Positions 63,967 through 64,000 of a stretch of DNA of 64,000 bases are shown one piece after another. The stretch lies in NCBI GenBank assembly GCA_038320345.1, contig JBBQED010000001.1:186001-250000 (forward strand), read 5' to 3'. Positions within the stretch are counted from its first letter, which is position 1. Each line of letters opens with the position of its first letter. Position numbers and translations under genes: made by a program. The notes below the pieces were generated by a model, which did no database searches, was not told the origin of the DNA, and was given only the letters and a program-made list of their open reading frames with translations. The DNA comes from JBBQED01 sp038320345. GTDB taxonomy: Bacteria; Bacteroidota; Bacteroidia; AKYH767-A; OLB10.

Positions 63967-64000
63967 ATGAAAGCCATGAAAAACTTTACCGGATTGCTAA
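63967..64000 (+). CDS. Start of a gene cut by the window edge
   Basis: An ATG at 63967 opens a frame of 11 codons to the window end (MKAMKNFTGLL), with a second ATG at 63976. The Lys-rich start followed by hydrophobic residues suggests a signal peptide. The product cannot be identified. Confidence 0.4.
   Translation, partial: MKAMKNFTGLL

Noticed and set aside
1..64000. tRNA, rRNA and riboswitch genes
   Set aside because: I looked through the intergenic stretches and found no cloverleaf-like or ribosomal sequence. This was by eye only, so a covariance-model scan could still find a small RNA.

Overview
The window looks like a chromosomal segment from a free-living member of the phylum Bacteroidota, probably near Chitinophagales or Sphingobacteriales. 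The grounds are an AT-rich base composition and several very long secreted proteins ending in the type IX secretion (T9SS) C-terminal sorting domain. A gliding-associated C-terminal domain, a Bacteroidota-type -7 promoter box (TAnnTTTG or TAnnTTTA) before many genes, and families typical of the phylum (DUF2490, DUF4956, sortilin-like BNR proteins, GH92) point the same way. The species cannot be named from the sequence. I saw no rRNA, tRNA, CRISPR array, intact insertion sequence or prophage.

Region by region. 1-11.7 kb: a subtilase cut by the window edge, a Tet-like MFS exporter, a membrane-anchored dihaem cytochrome c, a histidine kinase, a small acidic protein and a LamG-type T9SS protein. 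Then follows a small accessory patch (6.35-8.2 kb) with hairpins, a TIR-like gene broken by an in-frame TGA, and a gene I do not recognise. Next come a membrane protein plus NarL-type two-component pair, a TMEM175-like channel and a DUF1761 protein. 11.7-17.1 kb: a 1.6-kresidue IgGFc-binding-like, PKD-containing surface protein with nine Ig-like repeats. 17.4-19.6 kb: VOC-family protein, pentapeptide-repeat protein and FkbM methyltransferase, all on the minus strand. 19.8-24.9 kb: an Ig-like T9SS protein and a GH92 alpha-mannosidase. 25-26.9 kb: a minus-strand operon resembling the SdpR/SdpI autoregulated immunity pair plus a hydrolase, with a visible operator palindrome.

27-31.2 kb: SBBP beta-propeller T9SS protein, TPR and ankyrin secreted proteins and a lipoprotein. 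31.9-38.5 kb: one 2204-residue T9SS protein with nine contiguous ~303-base repeats arranged as an A/B super-repeat. 38.7-47.4 kb: an orphan LytS-type TPR kinase, a YitT protein, a membrane protein of the so-called site-specific recombinase (Gcr) family, and a 1090-residue sortilin/BNR-repeat protein. A perfect 34-base palindrome lies between the last two.

47.7-53.3 kb is the most system-like part: secreted CotH kinase, lipoprotein, small exported repeat protein, VTC-domain polyphosphate polymerase, DUF4956 membrane protein and DUF2490 barrel, with overlapping or touching genes. It is followed by a convergent gene whose product resembles leptospiral LipL32. 54.3-64 kb is mostly metabolism and envelope: beta-carbonic anhydrase, DUF1801, SRPBCC, a GT39-like membrane glycosyltransferase, fatty acid desaturase, LpxD, formate-tetrahydrofolate ligase, DUF3817 and a membrane-bound AraC regulator that may control itself and the next gene.

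All family names come from recognition of motifs by eye; no database search was run.
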